A stretch of DNA of 64,000 bases from Clitopilus passeckerianus (lineage: Eukaryota; Basidiomycota; Agaricomycetes; Agaricales; Entolomataceae), in NCBI GenBank assembly GCA_944990035.1, contig CALYLX010000159.1:868001-932000 (forward strand), read 5' to 3'. The position numbers were made by a program, and so were the translations under genes. Below are positions 1-11,439 of this stretch, piece after piece. Every line of letters begins with the position of its first letter. Position 1 is the first letter of the stretch. The notes below the pieces were generated by a model. It worked only from the letters and a program-made list of their open reading frames with translations, did not search any database and was not told the DNA's origin.

Positions 1-543
1 TGACTAATTGTTGAGACATAGCTTGTTTACTCAGCCTTTACTGAGTTCCAAAATGCCCGAGGTGAAGCATAGAGAAGAATCTAGACAGGAAGGAAGGCCA
101 TCGCGATAAAATGGTTGAAGCCATTGAAGCAAACAAGATGGGATAGAGTACCTAACTAGTGACGGGGGATAATCGACAGCACTTGGCTTCAAGCTTGAGT
201 AAAATGCGAGGTAGGATTAAGGGAAGAAGTGAGAAGTGAGGAAGCGTGATGGATGTGGAAAACAACTTGTAACGCGTTGCATCTTGTCCTTCCGCCATCC
301 TCTCGGTACCCATCTGCAACAAATCCACCCTATGCATTAAATCATCAAGTTCCGACAACAGATGAACACCATCTATCTTATTAAGTGAATCTGGCGGCCT
401 TGACGATCTTGAGACTTGTTTAGGGGAAATCATGGCGGGTGTCAATGAGAAGGTGGACGAAAGAAAGACCGGTGGTGATATGCTGCAGTCTCTGGAAAGC
501 GACCTCCCAATAACGAAACGACGATACATCTGGTTTGGAATCT
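1..543. other. No recognisable gene at left edge
   Basis: An open frame on the minus strand (152-529) encodes a 125-residue Ser/Pro-rich peptide that I do not recognise. It has no partner exons or motif and may be chance. The window edge cuts off the left context. Confidence 0.4.
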
Positions 544-657
544 ACTCCTCAAAGGAGGCGTCGACGTGGATTTGAAGGACAACATTGGCAGGACTCCCTT
601 GTCATACGGGAGTTAATCCCCATGCTCCTGATTAAGCATGGAGGCATTGAGCTGTGC
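544..657 (+). pseudogene. Ankyrin-repeat relic
   Basis: The stretch translates as one fungal-type ankyrin repeat (GGVDVDLKDNIGRTPLSYG), then a stop and a frame shift, followed by LLIKHGGIE, which is the start of a second unit. The wording matches the 34-residue repeats of the NLR genes at 37.9-39.5 kb and 55.4-56.3 kb. No NACHT exons precede it inside the window. It is read as the decayed 3' end of a further NACHT-ankyrin gene lying directly before a copy of the dispersed unit, the same order seen after gene B. Confidence 0.75.
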
Positions 658-660
658 GAA

Positions 661-3600
661 ACCTTGGCACTGTATTATGAACACAAACTACAACATTTTT
701 CTCTCGCCTGATCATGTTGGTTTGCTTCAACCCTGGCCCAGCAGCCAGCCCAGACACCAACCAGGCGGATTAAATGGCCGTTGAGGGTCGATGCGGACAC
801 TTCCCGACCGCCTGTATGGATGGTGAGTGATAGGATATTCTCTTCCCCTCGACTAAAGCCAAGGATACCACACCCAACCCTCCTTTTACCCCTCTTCCTG
901 CTAGCCGCACCGTAACCCGAACAGATGAAGCAGGCGTCTCCCAAGCAAGACAGAATTCCGGTCCATTACGTCCATTAAACATGTCAAAGAGTGGGCTGAA
1001 GGATATGTATGAGCCATCCCAAGGTGGATCGTCATCTTGTCTTTCATCCAAGTAGGAAAACTGCATTAGGCCTGTGAAGAGTTGAGGGTTCAGGGATGGC
1101 ATATTTTATGAGTTCGAACGTATGCGCTGACATGAGTTGGGCACTTCCGTTGACATAAAACGAGAGGGAGGGGGGCCGTATGCGCATTATCCGAGGAGAC
1201 GGAATTTTCATTGCGGCGTCGAGGCTTTGAGCTTTGAGGCTTCGAATGTGCCAGTGTGCTTGATAAATCCGGTGGCGAGTATTTCTCGTCCTGACGAGAA
1301 ACCGGAAGAGTAATGCAACGAGGAGGGTTCGGGTCGAAACAAATGAGATTTTGGTTGAATAGGATAGCTACAAAGCTTGCGGAAGGTGAAGCTACCAATA
1401 GAGGAATCCATAGATGGGGAGCAAAGACACGATGTGGGGAAATTGGGGGCCAGTGAAGCATCAGGTATTTCCCTCTGAAGTTTACCACTCCGCTGGGGGA
1501 GCGGCTGGAATTGGGAGGGTATGATAGGGTGGAGGGGGAGGATCAAAAGGCAGAGCCCATGTCTTCGTTTGACGAGAGCCTGGGGGAGGTTTAAACCACT
1601 GGGCAACTATGGTGACACCTGTTATGATTTTGCTTACATGTTTCTCCTTACATACCCCGGCCCGCTTACCTATGCACGATTACTCACATATGCTGCGCAT
1701 CACTGCGCATTTTTCATCTTTTTCCATGCTTACTCCGCATCTCTCACAATCGTGAGAGACTTATACCTTATCTGACTCTTTCTGACTCGCATTGAGTCAT
1801 ACTGACTCATGTACTTACTCATCATGCTGCGCATGACTCATTACTTACTCAGCATGCTGCGCATGTGCTATATTTAGAACTACTAGATAGGTATATAAAC
1901 CTGTACCATTTGGTCAAGGCTCCTCAGCTTGACCTAGGCAATCTACCTAACTGCTTAGTTCTCTACTTCGCCTTTAAGTCCCTTGCTTCGTCAATCTCAC
2001 CAGGTTGTCAGTACAGCCGCAGCTGCTGACAAATCTCTGTCTTTGTTTATCAAAGACATCGAGCGTAAACAGTATTACCTAAGTTGTTAGGCTCTGCCTT
2101 AACAACACCTGTGCTTACGATAGAAAGAGGCGGGATGGAAGGGGTGGTCGTTTTCAAGGAGATGCGATGTTCCTTGCAGATTTCCAGAGGGTTTGAGCAA
2201 TTTGGAGGCCTTCTGGGCCTAGTTTGGAGGCAGAAGCTGAGGAGAAGGGTGTGGCACGTCAGGCAAAGACGGCGCCATCCCTGGTTACGGTGTATATCTA
2301 TTGCAGACCGAGTACAACATTAGTTTAAGGAATGAGAGAGAAGGGAAGGAAAAGGCGTACCATAGCACCGTCTGCTTTAAAGTAGGCATTTCAATATTGA
2401 GGACCGTATCCCCGGCGCCCTACAAAATATTTGGTCTGTATCTTTCCAGCGGATCGATATGAAGGGAGTTGAGTAGTTATCCCTCACGGTAATATGAAGC
2501 ATTCCTGACTCTTCCAACCACTGGATGCTCAGCACCTCATTATACGTCCAAGGCGGTTAAGCGTCTTCCGGACTTGGATGTGCGACCATGTGTAGGCGAT
2601 AGTTTTTCCGTCGGGCATTTATTTGAGATTTATGTTGTGGAGAAGCTTATGCACAAGGCACGGTCATCTGCTATAGGTTGGTTAGGTGGCAAATATGAGG
2701 ATAGGAATCAAGATTTTGGACCTTCCTCTACGTCATCCTTGTTGGTTATACAGTCAATTTTCTGAGAGTTTAAAAAGTGACTAGATAAGAGAGTTAAGAG
2801 AGTTATAGAAGTTTGGAAACGTGGTGGATTGGGGAAACAAAAGTGTCTTCTTCCTTTTGCCACACACGTCCACGCCTGCCTGCCTCATATCCTCAGGCTT
2901 TCCCTCCCGACTATCTAGGGAACGCCAACGCATATACAAGGGGAGGGCTCTAATTACCGATTCGCATCAAAATGGTCTCTCAATAGTAAACACCATTGCC
3001 AAAGGACCGATTTCCATTGAGTTAGCTCTCAAGCTCCGGTTCATCTCAGACTCAACGAAGATGTGCGACCTTGCCACTCTTCCTGTTGACCCATATCGCT
3101 CTGGGTCCTGGCTACTGCTTCCTGCAAGTAATCTTAGTTAGGAATGAATGCGGAATCACCTAGAGACTCATGGGTAGAACTGCCAACACAGCTATACCAA
3201 CCGTAACCGTGCTGCAAGGGACGAGTGTATAGCAAATCTATCTGGTATGTCCACTAACTATCATCCTACACTCCATTAAATCTCACCTAGAATTCTTTCA
3301 GGTATCATTGAGGATGAATAAGTTCTCTCCTCCCCCTCTAGCACCTCGTCATGCCGCAGAGGCAGTCCAGGGTGAACAGGCCATCGTTCTCTCCATCATC
3401 CCGTCTCTCAATCCCCTCTACCAGCGTTGCGTCGGCTTCATCGAAGCAGGAGTGTTCTTCCCAGCCAAAGACCTGGCCTCTCTAGCCGCATCTCTTTGGG
3501 GCCAAGTCAGAAATTCGAAACAACGAGCCACCTTCACTGTCCGCTCGTCAAGACCGTGCCTCATCCTATCTAAAATCATAATGATTGTAGTGAACAGCCT

Positions 3601-4640
3601 CAAGGTGATCCCCTTGGTGGTTTCCGCGTCTGGGTTGAAGGGTTGACGTACCACAATCGTGGACTGCACTCGTCGATCCAAGGCCGTGTATGACTTGTTC
3701 GCTTGAGCGGATTTGGGCAACTTGGGATGGAAGGGAAATGGGGGAACATCGTGAAACCCGTATTTCACGAGCTCGACTACAATTGCCTTAGAGGAAGGCA
3801 AAGACTACCTCCATCAAACCTTCCCCGAAGAACGTACCCTTCGTCCCCAGCATCAAACTCAAATCGCAACCTGTCTCTCTCCCTCCGCCTCAGGTTCCCT
3901 CTCACCTCCCCATAATAACAAACTCGCGAACTCCGATCCAAACTTCCAATAACAGCCAGCCTACAGAGGAGCCGTATCTTCTCAGCTCTCGCACTCTGAT
4001 TCAGCCGGAGATTGTAGGCTGAATCAAAGGGTTGACACCGACAATACACCTGACCTCCCAACACGCAGACTCCCCGCTTTGACTCCTCGCCAACCCTTTT
4101 CCTACTGCTTCCGTCCTCCTTCGAGCAGCCTTCGGCAGGCAACGGTGGAGCCATCATGACATGCTGAACGAGTATAACCGCCACCACTGTTGGGTCCCAC
4201 CAGCCTGCTACCCCCAGTCCGACTCTCCCAATCTGTCGGTGGGCATTGTTGGGAAGCTCAAAAGCTCTGCTCCCGCTCTCTGGAGGTTTGGCGAATAGTA
4301 GCTCATCGGGTGGGAGGTATTTCAGCTTCCAACAAGCCATTGTCCCAGACAAAGAGTACAAAGCTGATTGAACACACATACAACTTTCTTCTCCCCTCAG
4401 TTCAAAGCTTCGGGCTGAACTTTGTCGTCTCCAATCTCCCATGCCTCGTCTCCTCTGGTTCCAAGAAACACCTCGTTTCACGACCACCAGCAACAGGCGC
4501 CGCTGCGGGTGCCATCCCGCCAAAGGGCCAAGACGGTGTCATACCGAATGGGAGATAGTGATGAGCAGAAGGTGCAGTCGAAGGCGAGGAGTGCGAACAT
4601 CTGAATCTTGGAGGTGCGAGGTCTAGGCGAGGAGTAGGGC
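661..4640 (+). repeat. Dispersed unclassified unit, copy 1 (most complete)
   Basis: This copy contains, in order, blocks that recur elsewhere in the window. The block around TGTATTATGAA (about 665) recurs at 32.41 and 20.99 kb. A block near 1,350-1,620/2,105 recurs near 33.24-33.70 kb. The block beginning GACTTGGATGTG (about 2,571) recurs at 33.95 and 56.49 kb. The CTAGATAAGAGAGTTAAGAG block (about 2,782) recurs at 34.17 and 56.72 kb. The block from 3,240 with an intron-like CTTTCAG recurs at 57.12 kb, and the tail ending GGCGAGGAGTAGGG near 4,640 recurs at 58.62 kb. No copy has a long clean reading frame; the best frames (3,308-3,646 plus, 3,777-4,523 minus) are not conserved between copies. 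It could be a decayed gene family, the footprint of a tandem segmental duplication, or a non-autonomous element. A solo LTR interrupts it. Confidence 0.6.
1620..2104 (+). mobile_element. Solo LTR of the Ty3/gypsy family
   Basis: This 485-bp sequence begins TGTTATGATTTTGC and ends GCCTTAACA, with the same length and termini as the LTRs of the complete elements in the window. It is flanked by a perfect 5-bp target-site duplication, ACACC, at 1,615-1,619 and 2,105-2,109. No internal sequence remains, so it is the product of LTR-LTR recombination of a former full-length insertion. It carries the variant CACAATCGTGAG in the U3 palindrome, unlike the youngest element. Confidence 0.95.
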
Positions 4641-4676
4641 CCACCAGGGGTTGCCCATACCCCCAGGGTTTTGAGA

Positions 4677-4705
4677 GGGGTAGGGTTGGGGTAGGGGTAG
4701 GGGTA
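4677..4705 (+). other. G-rich tract with G-quadruplex potential
   Basis: Six runs of three to four G separated by short TA or TT loops occur just upstream of the hAT element. The pattern resembles degenerate telomere-type repeats but is only about 29 bp long, so an interstitial G-rich microsatellite is the simpler reading. Confidence 0.5.
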
Positions 4706-5376
4706 GCTGCTTCGTGACCCTCAACAAACCCTTGCCTGAGCTGAGGGGTTGCACAGCTTTGATGTGCAACTGATGCCGCCATCACAACCTAGCATTACCT
4801 AATGAACAATTCAGGGCCGGCAGATGCCTGGGGGGTGAAACTATTGTGGCGAAAATTGCATTTTTATTACAATTTATTCCTGAAATACTCTACAGTCTAA
4901 TACATTCTATCAAATGGCTGCCGAAGATCCACCGGCAGCAGCAGTTGGTAAACGAACTGCTAAAGCCCCTCAACGCTTTCGCGAAAATGCAGACCAACCC
5001 CCTCCTAAACAACAACCACCAGCCAACGACAAATCATTGAAAGCACCAGTACCACCAGCAAGAGCGGGTACTGTCCCACCAACCAAGTCTCAGCCACCAA
5101 AGGCACGACAACCAACCATCGAAGAAGTTGATGATGAAGATGTGGGCAGAGACATAGACATCCATCCCCCCGTTGCTCGCAAACCCCTTATCGTTGACTC
5201 GGCAGATGAATCCAGCGATGACGAGGGCCACATCATGCCACCTCCATCAGAGCTGAGCCGCACCAGCAGCCGTAGCAGCATGGCATCGGCAACTACTACG
5301 GAGAGTGGCAGTGGTATTGACAGTGAAGGAGCCGAGAGTACCGAGGAGGATGATGTTGCATTTATCGGTGGGTGAG

Positions 5377-5579
5377 TGTTATGATTTTGCTTACATGTTT
5401 CTCCTTACATACCCCGGCCCGCTTACCTATGCACGATTACTCACATATGCTGCGCATCACTGCGCATTTTTCACCTTTTTCCATGCTTACTCCGCATCTC
5501 TCACAATCGTGAGACACTTATACCTTATCTGACTCTTTCTGACTCACATCGAGTCATACTGACTCATGTACTTACTCAT
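5377..5579 (+). repeat. 5' LTR of element 2, first part
   Basis: The first 203 bp of a 485-bp LTR, from TGTTATG to the CTCAT where element 1 inserted. It continues at 12,832. Confidence 0.95.
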
Positions 5580-5700
5580 TGTTATGATTTTGCTTACATG
5601 TTTCTCCTTACATACCCCGGCCCGCTTACCTATGCACGATTACTCACATATGCTGCGCATCACTGCGCATTTTTCATCTTTTTCCATGCTTACTCCGCAT

Positions 5701-5800
5701 CTCTCACGATCGTGAGAGACTTATACCTTATCTGACTCTTTCTGACTCGCATTGAGTCATACTGACTCATGTACTTACTCATCATGCTGCGCATGACTCA
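5701..5800 (+). promoter_or_regulatory. U3 motif cluster: 18-bp palindrome and TGASTCA sites
   Basis: CTCTCACGATCGTGAGAG (5,701-5,718) is a perfect palindrome. TGAGTCA (5,753-5,759), TGACTCA (5,763-5,769) and TGACTCA (5,794-5,800) match the AP-1/Gcn4-type bZIP site, and two further TGACTC half-matches precede them. The first two sites form an inverted pair spaced by 3 bp. All lie 50-150 bp upstream of the TATA box, as expected for enhancer sites. The binding factor is an inference. Confidence 0.5.
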
Positions 5801-5851
5801 TTACTTGCTCAGCATGCTGCGCATGTGCTATATTTAGAACTACTAGATAGG

Positions 5852-5859
5852 TATATAAA
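5852..5859 (+). promoter_or_regulatory. TATA box of element 1
   Basis: TATATAAA lies 33 bp before CAGCTTGACCT (5,885-5,895), a spacing that places the transcript start at or near 5,885. The motif is conserved in every LTR copy in the window. Confidence 0.75.
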
Positions 5860-6066
5860 CCTGTACCATTTGGTCAAGGCTCCTCAGCTTGACCTAGGCA
5901 ATCTACCTAACTGCTTAGTTCTCTACTTCGCCTTTAAGTCCCTTGCTTCGTCAATCTCACCAGGTTGTCAGTACAGCCGCAGCTGCTGACAAATCTCTGT
6001 CTTTGTTTATCAAAGACATCGAGCGTAAACAGTATTACCTAAGTTGTTAGGCTCTGCCTTAACAAA

Positions 6067-6077
6067 AGGTCAAGCTG
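6067..6077 (+). other. Primer-binding site, self-priming type
   Basis: AGGTCAAGCTG starts two bases after the 5' LTR and is exactly complementary to CAGCTTGACCT (5,885-5,895) at the predicted 5' end of the RNA. The same pair occurs in elements 2 and 3. This is the arrangement of Tf1-type self-primed LTR elements, in which the mRNA 5' end folds back to prime reverse transcription. I saw no tRNA-like 3' CCA complement (TGG...) here. Confidence 0.65.
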
Positions 6078-6660
6078 ATCAGAAGGCCCGCTCATTGTTA
6101 GCGCAGGCCCACCCCACGACAACACAGCAGAAGCACGCAACAGGCCGATTGCCGTTGCGGCTACCACTCAGTCACCACGGTCGTACACAGGGCAGACCAC
6201 CCGCCACGAAATACCACTCTAGTAGAAGGAACCAACAACGTCTACAAGTTCACCAACGGAAGCTACTGCGGTTTTAATCACAACAATAACCGCTGGTGCT
6301 ACGCCTCTCTCTCTTGGCAAATTCACATTCACCACCGTTGCCGTTGAAAACAGACACTTCCACGCTCTAGACTTCCCTACCCCTGAACGACCTCATAAGA
6401 CCCCTGCTATTGTCCGAGCTCAACGAGAACACGACATTGAAGTAGACGAGGAGGAACAGCGACGCTTCGCACCATTACCCACAGCAATATCCAGGAACCC
6501 ATCACTAGTCCCGTCTACCAGCGCTTCTGTCTTGCCCGAAGAGGAAGAAGAAGAACACCAAGTACAACAACAGCTAGAGGAGAGCCCCACAGCTGAGCCA
6601 GAGGAGCGCCCCAGTGCAGAAACAATTGAACCAGAGACCGACTTCGATTTCGACTACGAA

Positions 6661-7652
6661 ATGTCACAAGACAACAACAACAAGAAGGACATTGGAGCCA
6701 AACCCCAAACGTTCTCCGGAGACCGATCCAAGACCAGAAAGTTCATTCAGGAACTTGAAGACTACCTCATCCTAAACAACCTCAACCAACTCGAAGATGA
6801 CAAGAAGATTCGCATCGCCCTATCCTTCCTCAAAGAAGGAACTGCAGCAGCATGGGGATTAGAATTTCACGATAAATATTCAGCAGCTGAAAGGAAAGCC
6901 ACCTACGCTGAATTTATCAGCCAATTCAAAGAAGCCTTTTCCCCTACCGACGACAAAGCTGCCGCACTTCTCCAACTCAAAGCCTTACGACAGGATGGGA
7001 CAGCTGACGAATTTGTCACCGTCTTCAAGAATATTCTTGCACGAACTGATCTCAGCGGTGACACTGCAAAGATCGAGATCTTCATGGAAGGACTTACCCC
7101 AAACTCCGAGAGAAAATTCTCTTTTCCGATTCCCCTCCTACCACATTCGACGATTGGGTCAAGAAAGCCGTCCAGTTTGACAACAACTGGCGACGTGCCA
7201 AGACAATCATGGGACATACCCGTATCATCAAGACATCTGATATGGTCAAAGGTGCTTACAAAACACCTACTGGAGCCCGAGACCCAATGGCTATGGATGT
7301 TGATCGTTTCACCACTGATCCACCCAAACGCCGCCTCACCCAGGAGGAAAGAGAACATCACAAGAAGAACAACTTGTGCTACTATTGCTCCAAGAAAGGT
7401 CACACGATCCAACAATGTCTTCAAAGGAAGAATTTTGGAAGAACCTACCCCAGCAACAACGACAGCCGTTTCCACAAGAAACCTGAGAAGGGAGCCGAGT
7501 TGATCAAATATGTCAGAACAGTCCTAGCTGACATGCCCCAAGAAGAAGCCGCTGAATTCTACACCGAAGCAGAGGCTGAGGGTTTTAAAGAGGAAGACTG
7601 CAAAGCCGACGTCAGTACTTCCGCCCGATTGATATTTCCAGTGTACTTGTAG
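6661..7652 (+). pseudogene. Gag of element 1, frameshifted
   Basis: The start is the first ATG after the predicted RNA start (MSQDNNNKKD). The capsid-type region (FSGDRSKTRKFIQELEDYL onward, about residues 15-170) matches fungal retrotransposon gag. A zinc knuckle of CCHC type, CYYCSKKGHTIQQC, follows near 7,377. One C is missing in the C-run near 7,100 relative to element 2, so the capsid and knuckle parts are in different frames, and two bases are missing near 7,610 at the Gag-Pol border. Confidence 0.85.
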
Positions 7653-7675
7653 CTACTGATTTTTATGCTGAATCT

Positions 7676-10600
7676 ATGCGTATCCCAATCTCTCTACAAG
7701 ACCCTCTAGATGGAAATACAACAATCGCCGGCACAAAAGCTCTCATTGACTCTGGAGCGCAAGGGTCATTTATCGACTCCGTCTTTGCCAAGACACATCA
7801 CCTCCCGCTACTCCCACTCCGACAACCGATTACAGCACGAAACGTTGATGGCACCCTGAACAAACAAGGAACTATTACCCACTTTACCTGGGTTATTGCC
7901 AAGATAGGGACAGCCATCATCAAGGAAAGATGTTTTGTCACTGGACTCGGGAAAGACCACCTGATTTTGGATTACCCTGGCTAAAACGGGTAGATCCAAT
8001 CATATCGTGGAGCGACGGCACACTCGAAATCAACGAATCACGCATTACCCAACGACTGTCGCAAACATTGATGCGAGCAGTAGACATCAAGCGGATGAGA
8101 GCCATCCGAGAACAACTACTAGAGGAAAACACGCCACCTACAGCACCTGATTGTTCCGAAGAGAATCCCGGAAAATCAGAAGGACTTAGCGACTATTTCC
8201 GAATAGTCGAAGACGGAGAAGAGATCAATGAAGACTTTCTCGCATACTGCCAGAACGAACCGGCAGTCAGAATATTCACCAAGGAGGAACCCCACTTACG
8301 CAGGAACACACAAAGGATTACCTTGTGTACGGGCCAATCAGGCCAACTACCACAATACGACAGACGGTGGTAACACACCATCCAGCAACCAGACACCACA
8401 CACAGCAGGTGTGGATACGTGCGAAAACATCAATTTCGCAAGCTCTGGAACATAAACGAGAAGATAAGGAACCAAAGAAATCCCTTGACGAAATCATCCC
8501 CGACTATCTTCAAGACTACAGAAAAGTCTTTGAGAAAGCAGCATCCGAACGATTCCCACCAAGCCGACCCTGGGATCACGCCATAGATCTGAAGACAGAT
8601 TTCGTGCCAAAAGACTGCAAGGTCTATCCGCTCAGCCCCTTAGAGCAAGAAAAACTCGACGAGTTTCTCAAGGAAAATCTAGCCAAAGGATACATCCGAG
8701 AATCCAACTCCCCACAAGCATCTCCGTTCTTCTTTGTTGCAAAGAAAGACTCGGAAGCCCTGAGACCATGTCAGGATTACCGACGACTCAACGAAGGAAC
8801 AATACCTAACGCTTACCCCTTACCGCTGGCTAGCGAACTCATCGATAAACTCAAAGGAGCAACTGTCTTCACCAAACTCGACATTCGATGGGGATATCAC
8901 AACATCCGCATCAAAGATGGTGACCAATGGAAAGCAGCGTTCAAGACCAACCGAGGGTTATTTGAACCAATGGTGATGTTCTTTGGACTAATGAACTCAC
9001 CCGGTACCTTCCAAGCAATGATGAACCACCTTTTCCGAGACATGATAGACGAAGGATGGGTCATCATCTACATGGACGACATCCTCATCTTCTCCAACGA
9101 TCCAGAAAAACACCGAGAACGCACACGCAGAGTCTTACAAAGACTACAAGACAACGATCTCTACCTCAAAGCAGAGAAATGCCAATTTGACACCACAAGA
9201 GTGGAATACCTTGGGTTCATCATTGAACCAAACAAGATCTCCATGGACCCTGTCAAACTTGCAGGGATGCGCGACTGGCCTACGCCAACTACAGTAAAGG
9301 AAGTCCGATCATTCCTAGGATTCGGAAACTTTTACCGCAGGTTCATCGGAAAATATGCGGAAATTGCCAAACCGCTGAACGAACTCACCAAGAAAGACAA
9401 GAAGTGGGAATGGACCAATGAATGTCACAAAGCTTTCACCACCCTGAAAGACAAATTCCTGGAAGCGCCTGTGTTGCTGATGCCTGACCCCACGAAGCCA
9501 TTTGTGGTGGAAAGCGACGCCTCAAAACATGCAACAGGAGCAGTCCTACAACAACGTGACGCCAACGGATCATGGCACCCATGTGGTTTCATATCTAAAT
9601 TGTTCTCGGAAACAGAACGGAACTATGAAATCTACGACTGAGAACTTCTAGGCATTATCCGCGCATTAGAAACCTGGCGACACTACTTCCATGGATCCCA
9701 ACATTCAGTCGTGATTCTATCCGATCACAAAAACCTCACATACTTCCGAGAAGCCCGGAAGTTGAACCGACGACAAGCAAGATGGAATTTGATGCTATCC
9801 CAGTTTAACATCAAACTTGTACACACCCCTGGTGCAAAGATGATACAATCTGACGCACTATCTCGACGACCAGACCACATCCCAGGTGAAGACACCGACA
9901 ACGAAGACATCATTCTCCTCCCCGACAAGCTCTTCCTTCGCTCAATCGACATTGAACTAAAGGACGAAATTGTACACAAGATGGTCAATGACAAACTGAT
10001 TGTTGACGCCATTCGCACCGCCAAAGAAGACGGACCCCCACCAATCCGATCAAACCTGGAAGACTGGAAATTTGACGATGGCATCTTGTACTACAAGGAC
10101 AAGTGCGTGGTACCAGATGACGAAGACCTCCGAAGGAAGATAGTCCAACGTTATCACGATCTACCCAGCGCAGGACACCCTGGACAATTTGGGACACTGG
10201 AGAAAGTCCAGAAGGACTACTGGTGGCCAGGGATGTCAGTGTTCATCAAGAACTTTGTGCAGGGCTGTGCAATGTGCCAGCAAATGAAAATCAATCGCCA
10301 CCCCACCGCTCCACCATTAATGCCCATCAAATCCGAAACCACTAGGCCATTTTCGCTAGTGACGTACGATTTTCACACGGATCTCCCAGAGAGTGATGGT
10401 TTCGATAGCATTATGGCCGTGGTCGACCATGGAGCTACGAAGGGGCAATTTTCATCCCTTGCACAAAGAAAATCGACGCCACAGGAACTGCAAACGCCTA
10501 CATTGACAACGTTTACCGTCGCTTTGGACTCCCCGACAAAGGAATTTCTGACAGAGGACCTCAATTCGCCTCTAAAGTTTTCCAAGAAATGGGACGACTT

Positions 10601-11401
10601 CTTGGAATCAAGCTCAACATGAGCACCGCCTACCACCCACAAACCGATGGTGCGACAGAAAGGATCAATCAGGAGATTGATGCCTATCTCCGCATCTTCT
10701 GTGCACAGAACCCCGAATCCTGGTCCAAATGGATTACCACTCTAGAATTCTCCTACAACAGCCGAACACACTCTGTCACCAAACGAACCCCATTCTACCT
10801 AATGATGGGATACGAACCACCTGCACTCCCATCAATTGCTCCCACTAGCAAAATTCCCGCAGTTGACAAACGGATCAAGGAACTTCTGCTAGCACGCGAT
10901 GAAGCAAATGCTGCACATGCACTTGCTGCGCAACGCATGGCAGAGAAGATCACACGACAGTTCACCCCATTCAAAGTCGGAGAAAAGGTGTGGTTAGAAG
11001 CCACAAATCTCAATCAAGGAAACATCTCCAAGAAACTAGCACCCAAACGAGAAGGACCCTTCAAGATACTCGAGGTAAAAGGACACCTGACCTATAAACT
11101 CGACCTGCCAAGACGATGGAAGATCCACCCGGTGATTCACGCATCACTTCTCACCCGTTACATCTCCACCAAAGCGCATGGACCCAGCTTCTCTAAACCG
11201 CCACCTGACGAAATCGACGGAATAGAAGAATACGAAATAGAAGCAATTGTGGCCCATCAGAAACAAGGCAAAGGGCGACACAGATACCTCGTAAAATGGA
11301 AGGGATGGCCATCAGCGGACAACGAATGGATGCCCGAGTCGGAACTGCGGAACGCCAAGGAAATACTCACCGAGTATAAAAAGAGGAAGAAACTCACCTG
11401 A
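7676..11401 (+). pseudogene. Pol of element 1: PR-RT-RH-IN-chromodomain, broken
   Basis: The protease has the aspartic site IDSGAQGSF (about 7,744). The reverse transcriptase carries YMDDILIFS (about 9,070). RNase H contains [15 protein letters not shown]. Integrase has the H-H-C-C finger (HDLPSAGHPGQFG ... CAMCQQ), the DDE block with ISDRGPQF and AYHPQTDGATERINQE, and a C-terminal chromodomain (HRYLVKWKGWPSADNEWMPESE), which often guides chromovirus integration. The frame breaks near 7,970, 8,150-8,300 and 10,442, and TGA at 9,639 replaces the CGA present in element 3. The copy is therefore not functional as written. Confidence 0.9.
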
Positions 11402-11439
11402 CACCACATAGCAAACCCACTCACATCCACTATATAACA

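Larger units (their letters stand above)
5580..6064 (+). repeat. 5' LTR of element 1
   Basis: A 485-bp LTR with TGTTA...TAACA ends. U3 carries the regulatory motifs listed separately; the TATA box is at 5,852 and the predicted transcript start near 5,885. Confidence 0.97.

Noticed and set aside
3777..4523. A 248-codon minus-strand frame
   Set aside because: It lies in the dispersed unit; the matching region of copy 4 (57.7-58.6 kb) is not open in the same way and no motif is present, so it is probably chance.
4441..4626. Short Arg-rich plus frames
   Set aside because: These are low-complexity frames inside the dispersed unit, not conserved in copy 4.
6903..7475. A long minus-strand frame opposite gag (also at 14,036 and 48,470)
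   Set aside because: It is an antisense shadow of the gag codons and is present only because gag is conserved.
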